The translations under genes were made by a program, and so were the position numbers. DNA of 5,902 nucleotides from an uncultured Rickettsiales bacterium (GTDB lineage Bacteria > Pseudomonadota > Alphaproteobacteria > Rickettsiales > Deianiraeaceae): contig CAMNMI010000056.1 of assembly GCA_946544555.1 (NCBI GenBank), positions 1-5,902 of the forward strand. The letters are read 5' to 3'. The notes below the pieces were generated by a model that saw only the letters and a list, made by a program, of their open reading frames with translations, was not told the DNA's origin and did not search any database. Of the stretch, positions 5,494 to 5,902 are shown one piece after another; positions within the stretch are counted from its first letter, which is position 1; each line of letters opens with the position of its first letter.

Positions 5494-5703
5494 CCAAACG
5501 TTGCCCCCGTTAGCCGTTGATTTAAAAATTTGTCTGGTCATGCGGTATAAAACTTTGCAATATACAACCGAGACGCCGCTCAAATTGCAGTGATCGCTAC
5601 ACATAACTAAAAATTGTAGACTCAGAATTACTTTTATAAATCTGACGAACCACAGAGGCAAGCGATTGTTCGTTTAATAAGATAAAATGCAAGGATTAAT
5701 GTG
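5494..5703. other. AT-rich intergenic stretch, no gene recognised
   Basis: About 210 bases without a supportable gene, tRNA or terminator. A 12-base direct repeat, TAAAAATTTGTC, occurs at 5480-5491 (over the promoter -35) and again at 5523-5534. A weak 6-bp inverted pair TGCAAT/ATTGCA lies around 5558-5600. A 70-codon open stretch on the minus strand shows no family resemblance and runs through the promoter, so it is not called. Confidence 0.5.
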
Positions 5704-5800
5704 TGTTGTTACGCGAAGCAGATTTGCTGGACGAAGTGGAGCGTAGCGGAGCGAGGAGATTGCAAACCGCGAGGGCGTGGCCTCGGGCAGCGCAACAACA
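5704..5800 (-). repeat. GC-rich structured intergenic element (predicted three-way junction in minus-strand RNA)
   Basis: A 97-base block of about 65% GC (5711-5793) stands in AT-rich DNA. The ends, 5704-5714 and 5790-5800, form an 11-bp stem (P1). Inside, CGAGG/CCTCG (5770-5774 with 5781-5785) makes a hairpin with a 6-base loop (P2). The segments 5721-5727 and 5762-5768 pair over 7 bp (P3), extendable by GC/GC with one bulged base, closing a 34-base loop that is pyrimidine-rich on the minus strand. Read as minus-strand RNA, the one mismatch in P1 and the one in P3 both become G.U pairs; as plus-strand RNA both are A.C mismatches. The element begins at the base after the stop codon of the gene to its right. 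It may be a dispersed palindromic repeat, a 3' processing or termination signal, or a small RNA; it lacks the U-run of an intrinsic terminator. Confidence 0.6.
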
Positions 5801-5902
5801 TCAATGATGCTTCTTTATTTTAGTGGTGCTGTTTGAGTTGTTGTCGCCCTTTTCGTAAGTGAAGATCATTAAAAAGATAAAGAGAACTATTAAACTGCCT
5901 AT
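5801..5902 (-). CDS. C-terminal tail of a membrane protein (5' part outside window)
   Basis: The minus strand is open from the right edge to a TGA at 5803-5801, giving 33 residues. The first 15 (IGSLIVLFIFLMIFT) are a typical membrane helix. They are followed by a polar tail, YEKGDNNSNSTTKIKKHH, with a basic end typical of a cytoplasmic terminus. The strand matches the other minus-strand genes, and the structured GC-rich element starts immediately after the stop. The piece is too short to name a family, and a chance open frame cannot be excluded. The hydrophobic-then-polar layout and the exact abutment with the element favour a real gene end. Confidence 0.5.
   Translation of the reverse strand: MGSLIVLFIFLMIFTYEKGDNNSNSTTKIKKHH

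Noticed and set aside
5449..5661. 70-codon minus-strand open frame upstream of the Lys/Asn-rich gene
   Set aside because: Non-ATG start at its full length, odd composition, and it runs across the predicted promoter of the next gene; no family resemblance.
5704..5800. Reading the GC-rich element as tRNA, tmRNA or a CRISPR repeat
   Set aside because: No T-loop or CCA, no tmRNA-like ends, and no repeat-spacer periodicity; the three-stem layout does not fit a tRNA.

Overview
The window looks like chromosomal DNA of an AT-rich bacterium, most likely an alphaproteobacterium of the host-associated, Rickettsiales/Holosporales kind. The evidence is the SecA sequence (an EAFALVREASKR..GMRHFDVQLIGG stretch and the Rickettsia-like order of motifs), single-TM SecE, L34, NusG, and a glutamate-type DAACS carrier of the sort common in intracellular bacteria. 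This placement comes from remembered family patterns, not from a search.

Layout. Positions 1-1300 (-) hold the first 433 codons of secA. Upstream of it on the same strand are a small single-pass membrane/coiled-coil protein (1360-1656) and an ImmA/IrrE-type zinc peptidase (1659-2159). These two are translationally coupled, lower in GC than secA, and driven by a near-consensus sigma70 promoter that would give an almost leaderless mRNA. After a divergent intergenic region, a + strand run follows: rpmH (2332-2478), secE (2483-2668), nusG (2683-3324) and a dicarboxylate/amino acid:cation symporter (3364-4716). Converging on it is a 231-residue, Lys/Asn-rich protein of unknown function (4747-5442, -). 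The last 460 bases hold its promoter region, about 210 bases of AT-rich sequence with no recognised gene, a compact 65% GC structured element (5704-5800), and the C-terminal tail of a membrane protein running in from the right edge (5801-5902, -).

How the genes relate. SecA (motor) and SecE (channel subunit) belong to the Sec export pathway; L34 and NusG belong to translation and transcription. This is an unusual assembly of usually separate loci: rpmH without rnpA, and secE-nusG without rplK after it. The peptidase/membrane pair looks like an accessory insertion between core genes. The observations most worth following are the GC-rich element, whose two A.C mismatches become G.U pairs only in the minus-strand RNA, the orphan ImmA-type pair, and the altered cation-site motif in the symporter.
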